Source: Pelagibacteraceae bacterium
GTDB lineage: Bacteria > Pseudomonadota > Alphaproteobacteria > Pelagibacterales > Pelagibacteraceae
Reading direction: 5' to 3'
Assembly: GCA_008638205.1 (NCBI GenBank)
Contig: VTPO01000010.1
Span: forward strand, 1-58,888
DNA length: 58,888 bases
Under the pieces are notes generated by a model that was not told the origin of the DNA, did not search any database, and was given only the letters and a program-made list of their open reading frames with translations. The first letter of the stretch is position 1; every line of letters starts with the position of its first letter. The translations under genes and the position numbers were made by a program. Shown here in pieces: positions 58,216 to 58,888 of this stretch.

Positions 58216-58888
58216 TTAAATTTTAACTTGTGCGATTGGTCCAAACTCATTTTCATATGCCAACTTGTAGTTCGGCTGGTTCATCAGCAAATACTTCATA
58301 GTTCTTTTAGCATAATCTTTTTGAGATTTTACCACTTTTGCAAAGAATGCATCTTTCTTAACAAAGTCACCGATTACTTTATCCCAGCCTTTTAGTTGTG
58401 CAGCTAAGATTTCATCAGATGTTTGATATACATTGACCTTGTGCTTGTTCATCAACTCAGACAAAGAAGCAGAATATCTGCTTAATGCTTTAAAGTAGTT
58501 ATCTGAGTTCGCAGCATATGCAGCGTTCTTTAAGATAGCTTGATGAGCAGGTGAAAGGCTTTTGAGTCTTTTCGTATTACAAGGAATTTCAAACATCTCT
58601 TGAGATTGATGAAAACTTCCTAAGTGATAGTGTTTAGACACATCTTGCATTCCAAACTGTGAGTCAGATGTAGGATTGTTAAATTCAGCAGCATCGATCA
58701 AACCTGTTTTCATTGCTGGTTGAATTTCACCACCTGGTAATTGTCTTACGACCATTCCCATAGCAGTCAAAACGTTAGTCGCTAGACCAACTGTTCTGTA
58801 TTTCATTCCTTTAACATCAGAAACTTTAGTTACGTTCTTTTTGAACCAACCAAAAGGTTGTGCTGGCATAGGCATATGAAAGAATCCA
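58216..58888 (-). CDS. dctP: TRAP transporter substrate-binding protein DctP, TakP-like (5' end missing)
   Basis: The frame is open to the right edge, so the N-terminal part including the signal peptide is outside; about 223 residues are visible. Motifs MPMPAQPFGWFKK, KYRTVGLA, LPGGEIQPAMKTGLIDAAEFNNP, and FHQSQEMFEI match the TakP group of periplasmic proteins that bind 2-oxoacids with a metal ion. The glutamate and asparagine in AEFNNP are at the expected ligand site. The substrate is probably a monocarboxylate or 2-oxo acid, by family only. The gene is the first of dctPQM-amidase-ORF59-eamA-hydrolase. Confidence 0.9.
   Translation of the reverse strand, partial: GFFHMPMPAQPFGWFKKNVTKVSDVKGMKYRTVGLATNVLTAMGMVVRQLPGGEIQPAMKTGLIDAAEFNNPTSDSQFGMQDVSKHYHLGSFHQSQEMFEIPCNTKRLKSLSPAHQAILKNAAYAANSDNYFKALSRYSASLSELMNKHKVNVYQTSDEILAAQLKGWDKVIGDFVKKDAFFAKVVKSQKDYAKRTMKYLLMNQPNYKLAYENEFGPIAQVKI

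Overview
This window reads as a streamlined, AT-rich chromosome segment from a free-living marine alphaproteobacterium, most likely in or near the SAR11/Pelagibacterales group. Evidence for this is the strong A/T bias, gaps of 0-10 bp between most genes, Lys/Ile/Asn-rich proteins, and alphaproteobacterial gene orders: rplU-rpmA-obg-proBA-nadD-rsfS-rlmH-ctpA-rppH, a separate atpHAGDC F1 cluster, and mdh/sucCDAB-lpd close to sdhCDAB. The assignment rests on gene order and composition only. I see no insertion sequence, prophage, CRISPR array, defence island or rRNA. No gene-free stretch exceeds about 300 bases.

Layout. 1-3160: the 3' part of a CarD-type regulator with a lysine-repeat N-terminus, its terminator, a 50-residue histone-H1-like peptide, a long-chain acyl-CoA ligase, tRNA-Leu(CAA) and a 59-residue membrane protein. 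3200-6330: YqaA/DedA protein, DsbB, Coq7, an HNH nuclease, an esterase and a HIG1-type protein. 6330-14930: a TlpA-like thioredoxin, argH-lptM-lysA, plsC, then tyrA and hisC divergent from metX-metW. metX is preceded by a promoter and a SAM-II-type riboswitch. 14215-22892: a methyltransferase, gloB, and the ten-gene rplU-to-rppH run. 22885-30467: the F1-ATPase genes, priA and a small transaldolase. 30464-40623: lpd-sucB-sucA-sucD-sucC and mdh-mmsA. 40707-51080: a tightly packed co-directional block ffh-rpsP-trmD-rplS-leuC-leuD-leuB-asd-sdhC-sdhD-sdhA-sdhB. 51100-52974: a candidate small structured RNA, then dapF-ftsY on the other strand. 52977-58888: an operon with a TRAP transporter (DctP-DctQ-DctM), an amidase, a 59-residue membrane protein, an EamA transporter and a hydrolase.

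How it works together. The window encodes much of central aerobic metabolism: 2-oxoglutarate dehydrogenase, succinyl-CoA ligase, succinate and malate dehydrogenases, and F1-ATPase. It also encodes branches of Leu, Lys, Pro, Arg, Met, Tyr/Phe and His synthesis and the protein half of the SRP system. A TRAP importer for an organic acid lies at the right edge.

The most noteworthy items are non-coding. (1) An apparently undescribed ~93-nt structured RNA lies upstream of ffh, with its own promoter and intrinsic terminator. (2) There is a compact SAM-II-like riboswitch before metX. (3) Two nearly identical promoters lie at the same distance before sucC and mmsA. (4) -10 elements repeatedly sit 7-14 nt from start codons, suggesting leaderless or near-leaderless mRNAs. 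(5) fadD begins 8 nt after the CCA of a tRNA. I found no obvious new multi-gene enzymatic or defence system.
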